Origin: Aquatica leii
Taxonomy: Eukaryota > Arthropoda > Insecta > Coleoptera > Lampyridae
NCBI GenBank assembly: GCA_035610365.1
Contig: CM069433.1
Span: 60,006,487 to 60,070,486 of the forward strand
Direction of reading: 5' to 3'
Length of the DNA: 64,000 nt
Shown: positions 1-11,140 of the stretch, piece by piece
Position numbering within the stretch: position 1 is the first letter of the stretch
Layout: every line of letters begins with the position of its first letter
The notes under the pieces: generated by a model
What the model saw: the letters and a program-made list of their open reading frames with translations, nothing else
Databases searched by the model: none
Told to the model about the DNA's origin: nothing
Made by a program: the position numbers and the translations under genes

Positions 1-266
1 AAATTGTACTTTAATATATGCCAAATGATAAAATGTTAGCCGATTTCTGTGCTAAACCGTTAAGCAGAGAAAAACATTTGAATTGTGTAAATGGAATACA
101 ATTCTAAACTCATTGTAACTTTTCTTGTTTGTTTTGTTATGTTATTATTAAAAGAAAAGTGTTATAAAATGTGTATTATAATAATATAAACTTGAAGCAT
201 ATTAATAGGTAGAATGTTATTAAGCAGTTCAATGTTTTCGCGCGCCAAAAAAACAAAACGGGGTAC
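1..266 (+). pseudogene. Copia pol, C-terminal end of RNase H region
   Basis: One frame in the first ~105 bases reads as the last stretch of a Ty1/copia pol: YMPNDKMLADF, then AKPLSREKH, then a stop, which matches the segment after the RNase H domain in this family. About 160 bases of AT-rich 3' untranslated sequence follow, ending in a purine-rich run (aaaacgggg) next to TGTTGG, as expected for a polypurine tract and LTR start. The body of this element lies outside the window on the left, unless the array is tandem. The same stretch recurs at 4664-4931. Confidence 0.75.
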
Positions 267-747
267 TGTTGGTTAAGTTAACTCTTGGATTTGTTTTAAT
301 TTAATTACCAATTTAAAATTAAGCACAGTTATAACTAATAACGACATAATTGAGCACAAAACAGACATAATTAAAGAAACAAAAAAAATTATGTATTTAA
401 AAAATGAAAGTGTAGTGAGTAAACAAAATCTATGAAGGTACATTCAAATTAAAAAGTATTTCGGTGGGAAATTCAAATATTTTTTAGGTTGCCGGTGCAA
501 TTATTCATTTTCAAATTTTGAGGTTATCTTAAAAAACTCTACTTTAAACTTATTAAAATTTTACACATTTACTTTTTTTTAAGATTAGGTACATGTTAAA
601 TTTGCATGATAATTACGAAATAAAACAGCGAGTAAAAGATGTAAACAAACACTAGGCAATCGACAAATCTCCATACGATTATATTTATAATTTATTTTCA
701 CGCGGACGGTAGCTGTTATTGGTTGAAACATTTACCGCTTCAAATTT
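267..747 (+). repeat. Copia LTR (right end uncertain)
   Basis: The LTR starts with TGTTGG after a polypurine-like aaaacgggg, as in Copia elements. A plausible TG...CA end is the ACA at about 730, but similarity to the second copy continues to 747, so the true right end is unresolved. Confidence 0.6.
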
Positions 748-863
748 AAGCTATACCAAATGTATTATTGGTACATCGTGTCATTCATCGATATCATTTG
801 ATCGCAAAAAACCTTAGTAAACGTTTACATGAATCACTACATAATATCATAAGAGCAGTTAAT

Positions 864-1146
864 AAAACCAAGTGCAATGCAAGGTAGGAGTCTTGGTAGT
901 AATCAAAGAAGATAATCTTCCACCCATCAAGTGGAGCCTGGGCAGGGTTGTACAAGTTCACCCAGGAAGTGATAATGTGATCCGTGTAGTGTCTGTTAAA
1001 ACAAATTGTGGCATTTATAAACGACCTGTGGTTAAATTATGTGTGCTTCCTATTTAGTGCAGTTATATTTTGCCTATAACCATAAATAATAATGAATTTG
1101 GAGACATATTAAGTTGAACCAGCACAGTGTTTCAAGGGTGGCGGCA
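864..1146 (+). pseudogene. BEL/Pao pol C-terminal domain (DUF5641-like), fragment
   Basis: The open frame 872-1057 carries the conserved end of BEL/Pao polyproteins: VIKEDNLPPIKWSLGRVV, VHPGSDNVIRVVSVKT and RPVVKLCVLP, then a stop. This domain normally follows the integrase. Nothing upstream of it reads as BEL, so the copy is 5'-truncated; it lies within Copia sequence, suggesting a BEL insertion later cut down. After the stop come ~90 bases of 3' untranslated DNA and the purine-rich agggtggcggca directly before the LTR. The apparent first codon is GTG and is not a real start. Confidence 0.8.
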
Positions 1147-1622
1147 TGTTGACGCTTTAAGTAAAATTGTATGTAGTTTGTATTTTAGCTTACTTAGAAA
1201 TGTATACCCGATAATAGTTATAGTTAATGCTGATCGACACATCCGTCTTTAAGTACATTGGTAAAAGACATCATATTTATACATGACTGCGTTTTAGTAA
1301 TTTAGTATGAAAGTTTCTATGAATTTGTAAATAACTCAGAAATATTTACTCAGGTGCAAGACCATTTTAGCATGTTGCAACCGATTGGTTAAAATTTAAT
1401 TACATAAGCTATGTCAACCAATCATGAAGAAACCATAAATTTCTTGTTAAGGAAACCTTTTTTTTGTGTCAGTTCATGTAGATAATCGAAACGCGTAAGA
1501 TGATGTAAAGTGTATAAATTTCTACTTACATTGAATTAATATAGTGTAATAATCAATAAACTTAGTTTTAATTTATCAAACAACCTTAAGACAGTCCACA
1601 AACAATCTATAAACAATCAACA
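1147..1622 (+). repeat. BEL/Pao LTR
   Basis: It begins TGTTGACG right after the polypurine tract agggtggcggca and ends in ...caatcaaca, giving TG...CA ends. A polyadenylation-like aataaa lies near 1554. Downstream sequence reads at once as Copia pol, so the right end is set by that junction. No partner LTR is in the window. Confidence 0.6.
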
Positions 1623-2260
1623 GTATGTAAATGTAAATTTTCTGCTGATCGCAATGGTTGGGAGGTATCCAAAGGTGGTAGAATCTTGATTACTGGTAAA
1701 TCAAACAGTAACGATTTATGCATTCTTAATATGAAAATTTATAGCAGAACACCGAGTGGAACAATTCTTGAGTGATGGAGGTCGGGAGTTTGACAATAAA
1801 GCTGTACAAGAGTTGTTTCGCTCTCAAGGCATAAATATCCAGTCAACTATGCCTTACACTCCAGAACAAAATGGTGCTGCTGAACGGGAAAACAGGACAT
1901 TGGTTGAAACTGCTCGATCTATGCTACATGCTAAGAACCTACCTATTGAACTCTGGGCAGAAGCAGTGAACACCGCCGTTCATATTCTAAACAGAACAGG
2001 TCCAATTGCAATAAAGGAAAATTTCCTATGGGGTTGTGGTCAGGAGAGGTATACCAAAGTATTGAACATTTTAAAATATTTGGTACAGAATGTTATGTGC
2101 GTGTACATCCCTTAAGAGAAACAAAAGAGGTCGGATAAAAAGAGCAAGCATGACTACTTAATTGGATACTGTAATGAAAGAGATGGATACCGTGTTTGGA
2201 TTCCTCAAGAAAACAAGATGGTTAAAGTCGTGATGTATTTAAAAGTAAAATTGTAGGTAC
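1623..2260 (+). pseudogene. Copia integrase region, internally deleted
   Basis: The first ~120 bases read as the part before a Copia integrase (KFSADRNGWEVSKGG, ILITGKSNSNDL). The frame at 1756-2115 is the second half of the integrase core: LSDGGREFDNKAVQ holds the second catalytic Asp, and PYTPEQNGAAERENRT holds the last Glu. The zinc-binding module and the first catalytic Asp are missing, so about 150-200 residues have been deleted near 1745. After 2115 a frame break leads to more Copia-like sequence (ERDGYRVWIPQENKMVK). It is not functional. Confidence 0.85.
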
Positions 2261-3460
2261 ATTTCCAAAGAACACTGTAGATCAGGCTGTAAAAGAACGG
2301 GATAGCAGACAAGAAATTTATCAGGTTGAAACAATTGTTCCAGTTGATCCCGTTCATTCTGAAGATGTAGAGGATGCTGTGTCACCTGAAGTTAATAAAG
2401 AACAAGATGACGTGCCTTTGTGCGAGTTGCCCTTGGTGGAAGCAATCAACTAGCTGAAGATGCTCAGAGGAGATACCCAAAAAAAAAGCAAAAATAAGGT
2501 ATTTACTGATTATATAATGATTTGTAATAGTAAATTAGATTGTAATAAACCCATGTCAATCGTCAAAGCTTTTGCTAGGATTGATTCAATAAATGGGAAG
2601 CTGCGGTAAATCTAGAGTTAAATAGTTTACAAATGAATAGTACTTGGGAAATTGTTGATCGTCTTGTAAGAAAAATTGTCATCAAAAACAAGTGAGTTTT
2701 TAAAATAAAGCATGATCCTATAAATGGAATTTAATATAAGGCTAGGCTATTGCAAAGAGATTTAAACAACGTTATGGATTAGATTTTAAAGAGACATTCT
2801 CACCTGTAGTAAGATTTAGTACCTTCCGATTTTTGTTAGCTCTTTCTGTGAGATTCAAAATGAGTATCGATCATATAGATATTAAAACTGCATTCTTAAA
2901 TAGGGAGTTAGAGGAAGAAATTTTTATGGAACAACCCTAGGGACGTGAGGGTATTAACGGTGTAGGAGAAGTCTGTTTACTTAAAAGGTTATCTACGGAC
3001 TAAAGCAATCTTTAAGGGTTTGGAATAGGAAGGCTGGTAATGTTCTTACTAAGATTGATTTTTAAAGATCCTAGTTTGAATCTTGTGTTTATACTAAACC
3101 CAACGATAGTTCTTTTACAATAATTGCTATATATGTTGACGATTTTGTAATATTGTCTAATTCTGAGGTGGAAAAGAAAAATGTAAAGATTTTTTAACCA
3201 AAGAATTTTAAGTTAAAGATTTATTAATATAAGATATGAAAATGATAAGATTAGTATGTGTCAATCGGATTATGTTTTTCAGTTATTAAACAAGTTTAAT
3301 ATGTCGGATGCAAAACCTATATCAACACCGTTGGATATAAATTGTAAGATTGTAGATTCTAATGAAAATGAATCTAATGCTCCGTATATGATTGAGTCTC
3401 TGATGTACCTTGCTGTATCTACACGACCTGATATTGCATATACAGTTGGTTAACTAAATC
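2261..3460 (+). pseudogene. Copia reverse transcriptase, heavily decayed
   Basis: Frame-shifted pieces follow Copia RT order: acidic linker (near 2340-2450), RT start (near 2550), IYGLKQS (near 2990), the catalytic YVDDFVILS (near 3135), then at 3256-3453 FNMSDAKPISTPLD and LMYLAVSTRPDIAYTVG, the typical connection to RNase H. Many stops and indels separate them. The YVDD box itself is intact, but no frame spans more than ~65 codons. Confidence 0.85.
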
Positions 3461-4770
3461 AATTCAATTTTTGTCACAAAAATGTGCATTGGTTAATGAT
3501 TAAACATCTATTAAGATACCTAAAAGCTACATATGATTTATGTCATATCTTTCTGAATTGTAATGATAATTTAATAGCATTTTCTGATGCAGATTGGGGA
3601 AATGATGGGGTAGATAGAAAATCGTAAACAGGGTACCTAGTTAAATTTGACAATTCACTGATATCATAGGGGTCTAAAAAACAAAGGCCGGTAGCATTGT
3701 CTAGTACCGAAGTTGGATATGTAGCAATAGCAGAATGTGCTAAAGAATGTCTATTTTTAAAGGGTTTTTTAAAGGAACTTGCCAAAATTGATAAAACTAT
3801 ATATTTGTACAGTGGTAATCACACGGGAAAAAAATTGTAAATGCAACATGATGCGGTCTTGGTAAATGAACATGATGAAATCATGTTGCAATCACATGAT
3901 TTGTCCTGTTTCGGGTACATGACAATCATATTGCGGGAGCATCAGAAAATCATGTTGCAGTCACATGATTTGTCCTGTTTCGGCTACATAACCATCACGT
4001 TGCGGGAGCATGAGAAAATCATGTTGCTGCAACATGATTTTCATGTAGCCTTAATATCACAAAATGAAGCTGCAGCAACTAGATAATTATGTTTCAGAAA
4101 CATTATTTATCATAAAGTAACTAGGTGTTTTCGGATTTATTATCTTGCAAATGAAAGATAGAGTAAATTATCAAATTAAATAAGTTGTTAACGATATCTT
4201 TGTCTATTCAAATTATATACATTTTTTATTGCCAATAGTTATGGTATATGATAAAAGTAATTAAATTAGTATTAATTGTTATTATTTTTAAATCAAGTGT
4301 CTTGTTGCAACATAATTCAAGCCTGCAACAGGATTTTCTCATGCTCCCGTAACATGATGGTCATGTAGCCGTAACAGGACAAATCATGTGACTGCAACAT
4401 GATTTTCTCATGCTCCCGCAACATGATTGTCATGTAGCCGAAACAGGACAAATCATGTGACTGCAACATGATCTTCTCATGCTCCCGCAACATGATTGTC
4501 ATGTAGCCGAAATAGGACAAATCATGTGATTGCAACATGATTTCATCATGTTCATTTACCAAGACTGCGTCATGTTGCATTTACTATTTTTTTTCCGTGC
4601 AGGGGGCTATTAAATTAGTGGTGAATCTTGTATATCACAGAAGGGAATGTGTCGGTAATAAACAAATTGTACTTTAATATATGCCAAATGATAAAATGTT
4701 AGCCGATTTCTGTGCTAAACCGTTAAGCAGAGAAAAACATTTGAATTGTGTAAATGGAATACAATTCTAA
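3461..4770 (+). pseudogene. Copia RNase H, split by a foldback element
   Basis: LLRYLKATYDL, AFSDADWGNDG and SSTEVGYVAIAECAKE are Copia RNase H motifs, broken by stops. The frame is interrupted at 3821 and resumes at 4600 in phase (GAIKLV, then LADFCAKPLSREKH), so the insertion between them happened in the middle of this domain. The frame ends at a stop near 4770, followed by 3' untranslated sequence and the LTR at 4932. Confidence 0.85.
3822..4599. mobile_element. Foldback-type transposon with 69-bp repeat arms
   Basis: Two long inverted arms (3822-4086 and 4317-4599) enclose a 230-bp AT-rich loop. The ends are CACGG...CCGTG, and the flanking Copia reading frame shows a 2-bp duplication (CA on each side). 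Each arm is built of tandem 69-bp units; in the right arm the unit starts fall at 4332, 4401 and 4470. Units contain catgttgc and catgattt motifs, partly palindromic. There is no transposase. CACTA-type elements of animals also make 2-bp duplications, but the family is not assignable from this copy. Confidence 0.85.
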
Positions 4771-5413
4771 ACTCATTGTAACTTTTCTTGTTTGTTTTGT
4801 TATGTTATTATTAAAAGAAAAGTGTTATAAAATGTGTATTATAATAATATAAACTTGAAGCATATTAATAGGTAGAATGTTATTAAGCAGTTCAATGTTT
4901 TCGCGCGCCAAAAAAAAACAAAACGGGGTACTGTTGGTTAAGTTAACTCTTGGATTTGTTTTAATTTAATTACCAATTTAAAATTAAGCACAGTTATAAC
5001 TAATAACGACATAATTGAGCACAAAACAGACATAATTAAAGAAACAAAAAAAAATTATGTATTTAAAAAATGAAAGTGTAGTGAGTAAACAAAATCTATG
5101 AAGGTACATTCAAATTAAAAAGTATTTCGGTGGGAAATTCAAATATTTTTTAGGTTGCCGGTGCAATTATTCATTTTCAAATTTTGAGGTTATCTTAAAA
5201 AACTCTACTTTAAACTTATTAAAATTTTACACATTTACTTTTTTTTAAGATTAGGTACATGTTAAATTTGCATGATAATTACGAAATAAAACAGCGAGTA
5301 AAAGATGTAAACAAACACTAGGCAATCGACAAATCTCCATACGATTATATTTATAATTTATTTTCACGCGGACGGTAGCTGTTATTGGTTGAAACATTTA
5401 CCGCTTCAAATTT
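4664..5413 (+). repeat. Direct repeat copy B (Copia 3' end plus LTR)
   Basis: This is the second copy of 1-747, containing the RNase H end, 3' untranslated DNA and the LTR start at 4932. It differs from copy A only by three extra A bases in two runs. The flank after 5413 is unrelated to that after 747. Confidence 0.9.
4932..5413 (+). repeat. Copia LTR, second copy
   Basis: TGTTGG start after aaaacgggg. It is the expected 3' LTR of the decayed Copia copy at 1623-4770. The right end has the same uncertainty as in the first copy (ACA at about 5396, or up to 5413). Confidence 0.6.
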
Positions 5414-8400
5414 TTAAAGTTAGTTGGCATATTTTTCGAGTATATTGCTTACTTCGGCGCTCTGTATCTTACGGCGGTGTTTGAAATCTGTTTAGAAATA
5501 ATACATAGAACAAACATTACTAAAACTAATTATGCTCCTATTTAACTGTATTTGGTAAAAAATCGTTGAATCAAGCAATTACTAAATTATTTATCTTCGA
5601 ATTAGTACGTCAATTTTGACAACTCGTTCCATATGTTGTTGAAGAGTAAACTAAGGTTGTTTGTTGTAAAATAAATACAGAAGCTTCAACAATTATACGA
5701 TTAAGGATTACAAATTGATTATTAAAATCATAATTGCGTTTAAAGAAAAGTTGATAACGGTATAAAAAAATTGCAGAAAAATATGAAGTTCAAAAATGTA
5801 ATTATAATGCAATTTTATAAATGATTTATTAAAAATCTTCAATGAATAGGTGTTTAAGTTTAATGTGCAAATGTGGCAACTAATACTTTCTGTTAATTTA
5901 ATAATAAACGGCAAATGAAATCAAAGATTACATAAGTGTAGCAACTGTATTTGCATTTTGTTAAGTTTTGTTTATGCTTGCGTATTACTGTTACTGATAA
6001 CAAACTGACAGTATTCTATCTTTGAGTACAATTTTTAAATAAGGTTTAGTGATATCTAATGTTGCATAAGATTATTCAAAAATTTTATATGTTGGTGTTT
6101 AGTTTTGTTAAACTTTTGAATTTGAAACAGGCAGTGCCATCTTATCGGACAAACCCACCTTGTCCCTATCTCGTTGACTGACTATAATATATATTTAGAC
6201 AATGGTATTAGTAACGGCGCTTTATACCATTTGCGATGAACGTAGTGATTTCACTCTAATTTTAATTGTGCGTTTTGTGTATTTTCGTCATACAAACAAA
6301 GAATTTTGTAGACGCTAGCGTTTTAATACCCCTTGTGCATCTTTTGTAAATCTAAACCTATTGTTCAAATCAAATTTTGTTGTGTAGACAGTTTTGACGT
6401 TACTTTGTTTAGAATTCTGCTTGTTTTATTTGTACAACTCATATGGTAGGGTAAATAAGCGGAGTAACGGAGTGGCGGTACGTCATTATTGACTTTTAGA
6501 TTGGCTGTCTTATCCATTCTGTTCTAGGGGCTGTTTTATTTTGCTTTCAAAGATTTTTGTTATCCGACATTCGTATAGTTTTTTTTTTTAATGTATGTAA
6601 AGTCTGTACTAAACTGCTGTTATTTGCTAATTCTATAGTAAACTGGATGTTATCGTATGTAATTTAGATGTCGTATGTAGTTAAGATGTCGAAAGAACTG
6701 ATTTAGCTGATCTTTGCTATGACGCCATATAGCAAAACCATCATTATTATGTCTAAACCAATATTTTGGTTTTTGGTTTTGTTAATATGCCAGTAAAAAA
6801 TAGTTATAACTAGAGAGAAAGCAGTAAACCCATCGCCGCTTCTTCCACTTGTTCAAAGAAATTGTTGCCATAACAAAAACAAGTATTTTTAAGATAGAGT
6901 TTAACAAAACTTTTTCTACAGTGATTCTCTTTTTGAGTAGGAAAAACACTTCGTCCACTGGTACTTTGGTAAAAAAAAACACCACGTTAGTGTGGGGTTG
7001 AATATATTAGTATTTGTTGTGATATTAGGTTCATTAAGAAATCTAATATAAGGTATTATAATATTTTTGCTTTTACTAATTTCACAAACATGACTGATAT
7101 TTCAACGGTATGGTTGTTATCGGTTTGCTGATCCATTGTATCGTAAAGTACTTGAAGTAACAAACTAGTGATATTTACATACTAGTTTTTACATATTACC
7201 ATTATATTACATTATGAATATATTAGTATCGCTATTACATATTAGTATCGGATAATATCACTACATATCTGCACCAACACACATCTAGTCAAAACTGACT
7301 AGAATATCTTCTTTTCTTAGAATCTTTATATGCGTTTTTGCATGTGCCAACGTTTGGGAATTTGGGAATTCCTTCTTTGTGTATTTAGGTATACTGTAGA
7401 GTTGTGGCATAATAGGATTTCTGACAATTAAAGCTTGTTTCTTCGTAATTTCTATAGTGCTGAATTTTAGAAGACTCGTCAACAAAATTGTTTAAACGTG
7501 CACTCATTAACAATATCTGTTTTTAATTATTTGTTTTATGAGTTACAACTGTTTACAAGACTAAATAGATTAACACAGCACTTTCTTAAATAGTTATAAT
7601 AATTCTTAAGCTTAAGGTATAAAAAAACTGCAAATGTTAGTTGTCTTTGTTACGTTGAGTTATCAATCTAATACACAACGCATTATTTTTTTATTATTAT
7701 TATTTTAAGTACACAATGGTTACTGTATATATATTTTAGAAGTTTTAAACTCTATCTATACAAATAAGAATAAGTTTAAGACGTTGAGTTATCTCCATTT
7801 ATATGAAAAACGCGCAAACAAAAATTATAGTACGAAATCTATCGCTCTACATTATTTAGAAACATTCATACTACTCCTGTGTTTTGTTATATAATACGCT
7901 TCCGGCTACAATAAAATTTTCTTTAAAACTTAAGTTGTAGCGGTATTTTAAAATATACACATTTTTAACTTCGTTTTTATAGTCTATAATTTAGACTATC
8001 TGATACTTTAGTTAAAAATATATTTTTAAGTATTTGCAGCTTTACATATACGTATACTTAAAATTATTTACATATATTTTAGATATTTTTCTATATCTTT
8101 ATTTCTTTTAGTTTATTAAGTATTATAAATATATAATTCATAATCTTGGTAACTGTTAAAAATATACTATGCACGATATTTAGACAAAGAAAAATACATT
8201 GTATATATTGTTTAGAAACTGCTACAACAACAATAATATATGGTAAACCAACAAGCAATTTATAATAATAACGTCGGCAATTGTAAATGCGAGTAAATTT
8301 TCTATACTATATATAGAATTCAAATGCTTTACAAAAGAAATGTTTTTCGTATATAAGGAAATAGAAATTTTTACACCTTAACAAGAACAACTTGGAAATA

Positions 8401-8440
8401 CACTACTAAAACTTAAACAAATTTCAGTAAACACGTTTGG
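5414..8440. other. AT-rich stretch, nothing recognised
   Basis: No open frame here shows family motifs on either strand. A slightly GC-richer patch at about 6120-6560 has no coding signal I can read; ggagtggcggta near 6468 faintly resembles a BEL polypurine tract. Scattered homopolymers and TATA-like runs are what this base composition predicts. Confidence 0.5.
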
Positions 8441-9115
8441 AAACTAATAGTTGTATAAATGTTCATTTGCCTCGTATAGAGCTCTCAAAATTTGATAGTT
8501 TTTTAGAAAATTGACCTACTTTTTAAAACTTGTTTAGCACTTTGATACACTGCAATAGTTCGTTATCAAATAGAGATTTCAATACTTAATGTCTACTTTG
8601 TCAAAAGAAACTGCTTCAAACGGCAACTATCGATCAAATTAATGAAATTGATCCTTGGGATTTTACTTCGTTTAATTAATTGTTTCCGAAATTTGATTCT
8701 GACACTGGTCAACGATTTGAATGAAGTCATGCTCAAACGCAGGTTTCAACGTTTGAATGCTTAGATAGTTCTGTAGCGACTAATGTCGCGCTTTAGAAAC
8801 AAATTCGTTTAGTAGTAGTATTAGTTTAGTAAAATTTTGTAGTGGCTTTCAAGATCATTCAAAATATAGTAAGTCAGAATTGTCGTTTGCTGCCACAACC
8901 GACCAATCGTCGGTCAGTCTCGCTGTTCGTACTGTAAGAAACTATCGCATTTCATTTGTCGCAGTAGTTTTGCTGGTCCTCATGATTGTTATGTCGCGGT
9001 CAAATGCGACTTTGTTTAAAATTTTTGAGTCCCACGCATCACGTTAAATCTTGCAGTTCAAAAGCTACCAATCGGCATTGTTCAGTTTCCAGCATTCGTT
9101 GCATTTAAAAAAAAA
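8441..9115 (+). pseudogene. BEL/Pao gag with zinc knuckles, decayed
   Basis: Plus-strand pieces in shifting frames follow BEL gag order: VHLPRIEL, KFDSFLEN, LIHCNSSLSN, then DPWDFTSF, FPKFDSDTGQRFE. Two cysteine-histidine knuckles follow: CSYCKKLSHFIC near 8925 and CLKFLSPTHHVKSC near 9015. No single frame is long, and the 5' LTR and gag start are not visible. It is continuous with the protease and RT pieces downstream, so this is one old BEL copy running left to right. Confidence 0.75.
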
Positions 9116-9640
9116 AAACTGAATTTTGCCGCTTCCAAGAATCTTTGCATATGGCGATAGATTTTACGAACACTTTTATAGTCTTGATCTCAAGTAGGAG
9201 ATCCACTAAGGGTAGTCTTACAATAACGCTCTTAGCTACGGTGTGTTTTGATGTTCAGGATCAGGAAGTAAGTTGAAACACAGTCAAATAATTTTCTTAC
9301 AGAACATTGTTGTAATCGTCTTGGTACTAGACACATTTATTAGGCCCCATCGTATACATATTAGTTGTAACATTCGTCCGGTAGAATCTTCAAAACCTAT
9401 TTTGCGCGTACCAACCACAATCTTTCACTGTACTTGTTCGAAACTTCCAAGTGTAGCAATTCTTGAACAACATCGGTTTAGTAACATGAATTTGGTAATA
9501 TTGATCTTCTCTTAGGTGCTGATGTATTTTCAGTTGTTGTTTGTAGTGGTCTTTTGCGTTATGAACACGGGGATGGCAAAATCGATGGATCAGTCACCAT
9601 GAAAACAATTCTTAGTTTTGCCTTAATGGTCATGTGGACT
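9116..9640 (+). pseudogene. BEL/Pao protease region, decayed
   Basis: Between the gag knuckles and the RT, pieces such as TLLATVCFDVQDQ (near 9215) and LLGADVFSVVVCSGLLRY (near 9510) match the aspartic-protease segment of BEL elements. LLGADVF corresponds to the conserved I/LGAD motif after the active site. The catalytic DSG/DTG triplet itself cannot be read because of indels. Confidence 0.65.
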
Positions 9641-10540
9641 GCAGGTACTGTTACACAATCGCATTTGTTTCTTGCTTTATCAGAGCCTAATTTTTTTTGG
9701 CACGTCAAAGATCTGCACATCAGATGTCTTTTTCCAATTGAGAGGCAGCATGCAGAAATTTTTTTTGTTAGTACGCGTACTGAAGACCATTTGGGTTGTT
9801 TTGTAGTTTTGTTTCCGTTTAAGAACATGGAATCGATGCCTGTTTTTGAAGGTCGTCTTTTATCACTTGAACGTTGTTTATCGTTGAACGTTTTCGTATG
9901 AGAAAATACTTCTTGTACATGAAATATTCTCTTCACTCAAGCACATATCGTTGATTTCCTCAACCATGAAATCAAATAGTTTGAAGAGTTATTACATACC
10001 ACATCATTCTATTTTTAAACTAAATAATGCATCGCCTAAAATTTTAGTAATATTTAATGGATCAGCCAAGGACTACAAAGGTGTTTCACTCAATGATGCA
10101 TTTTTTTGCTAGACCAAAGCTCTAAACTGATGTAGGTTTAATTTTGCTATGCTTTCGTTGATACTATTTCGTCTTCAGTTGTGATGTACGTCAATAATTG
10201 TGCCAAACGGTAGTTTTGCCTTTGTATAGAAAATTTCAGTTGATTCTTTTACGGTTTTTGCCCGCGGAACCCATACAAACGTATCAATTAAACACAGTTA
10301 CTTATGACTCAAAATCTTTTTTTTCTTGCAATTTGCACGTTGTGGCAGTTGACACAGGAAGACAAAAAAAAATCCCCTCGGTTCACAAGGAATCATTAGC
10401 AATTTGTACGTTGCTGACTTCGCATGTATTACAAAAATAGTCTCCTAACATTGTCTATCAACTTTATTTTATTTGACACAAATGCTGATGTTATGTTTGA
10501 AATTGTACGTTTAAAGTGGAATGCTTCTATATAGATTCGT
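9641..10540 (+). pseudogene. BEL/Pao reverse transcriptase, decayed
   Basis: The frame 9554-9901 holds the RT start: HLFLALSEPNFFWHVKDL, LFPIERQHAEIFF, LPFKN-like FPFKNMES and LLSLERCLS. Later pieces give YIPHHSIFK, GVSLNDAF, YFVFSCDV (near 10160), RFLPAEPIQTYQLNTVTY (10250-10300) and a degraded polymerase-box area near 10400. Order and spacing match BEL RT. Stops and shifts throughout show an old dead copy. Confidence 0.8.
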
Positions 10541-11140
10541 TTTAGTACAAAATTACACCAATAGATTTACTCTGCATTAAAAGAGCTATTTTGTCGGAAA
10601 TCGTATAGAATTGTGATCTTTTAGGTTTTCTTTGTATACTCACATTTTCTTGTAAAACGATTGATATAGCACCTGTGACTTCTAATAGGTTTAAATTAGG
10701 GCACAGAATCCCCTGACGATGTTCGTCATTAGCAGAAAAAGTATAAATTTTCACTGGTTGCACACACGTTGTATAAAGCCGTTATCGTTCTTTGAATGTT
10801 CTTTGCGTGAATTTTGTATATTGTTTTTAATGGCTAAATTGAAGGTTGCATCATTAAAAAGATTATCTACCTCTTGTTCAGAGTTGTTGGCAGCAGTGTT
10901 ATTATCAATCGTTGTTCCATTTATCTAACAGCTAGTATAGACATAAAACAAATTACTGCTTGGAGTGATTTTCAAATAGCATTGTTTTGGATACGTTCAT
11001 GTCCACATCGGTAGAAGGCTTTTATTGCAAATCTCGTTTTACACATCCAAGGAATTGTATCTTCAAACCAACGTCTTAAGAAACCAAGCTTCTTTGGTTT
11101 ATGATGGATCTCAAAACATAGTCCTTCGACACGGATAATT
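10541..11140 (+). pseudogene. BEL/Pao RNase H region, decayed
   Basis: LMAKLKVASLKRLSTSCSEL (near 10830-10890) is the conserved stretch between RT and RNase H in BEL elements. SIDIKQITAWSDFQIALFWI and HIQGIVSSNQRLK (10935-11090) are RNase H and linker motifs. After about 11140 no BEL reading remains, so the integrase half of this copy is absent. Confidence 0.7.

Larger units (their letters stand above)
1..747 (+). repeat. Direct repeat copy A (Copia 3' end plus LTR)
   Basis: This segment is repeated at 4664-5413. By eye the two copies differ only in the length of two A-runs (7 versus 9 near 255, 8 versus 9 near 381). Copy A may extend left beyond the window. Identity ends abruptly after ccgcttcaaattt in both copies. 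Confidence 0.9.

Noticed and set aside
3841-4580. Open frames with 23-residue repeats in both arms
   Set aside because: They arise because the foldback arm unit is 69 bp, divisible by three; the element is structural, not coding.
9559-9936. 125-codon minus-strand frame with cysteines, first read as a BEL gag zinc-knuckle region
   Set aside because: The plus strand over the same bases gives ordered BEL RT-start motifs (LFPIERQHAEIFF, LLSLERCLS) continuing gag and protease, so the minus frame is antisense.
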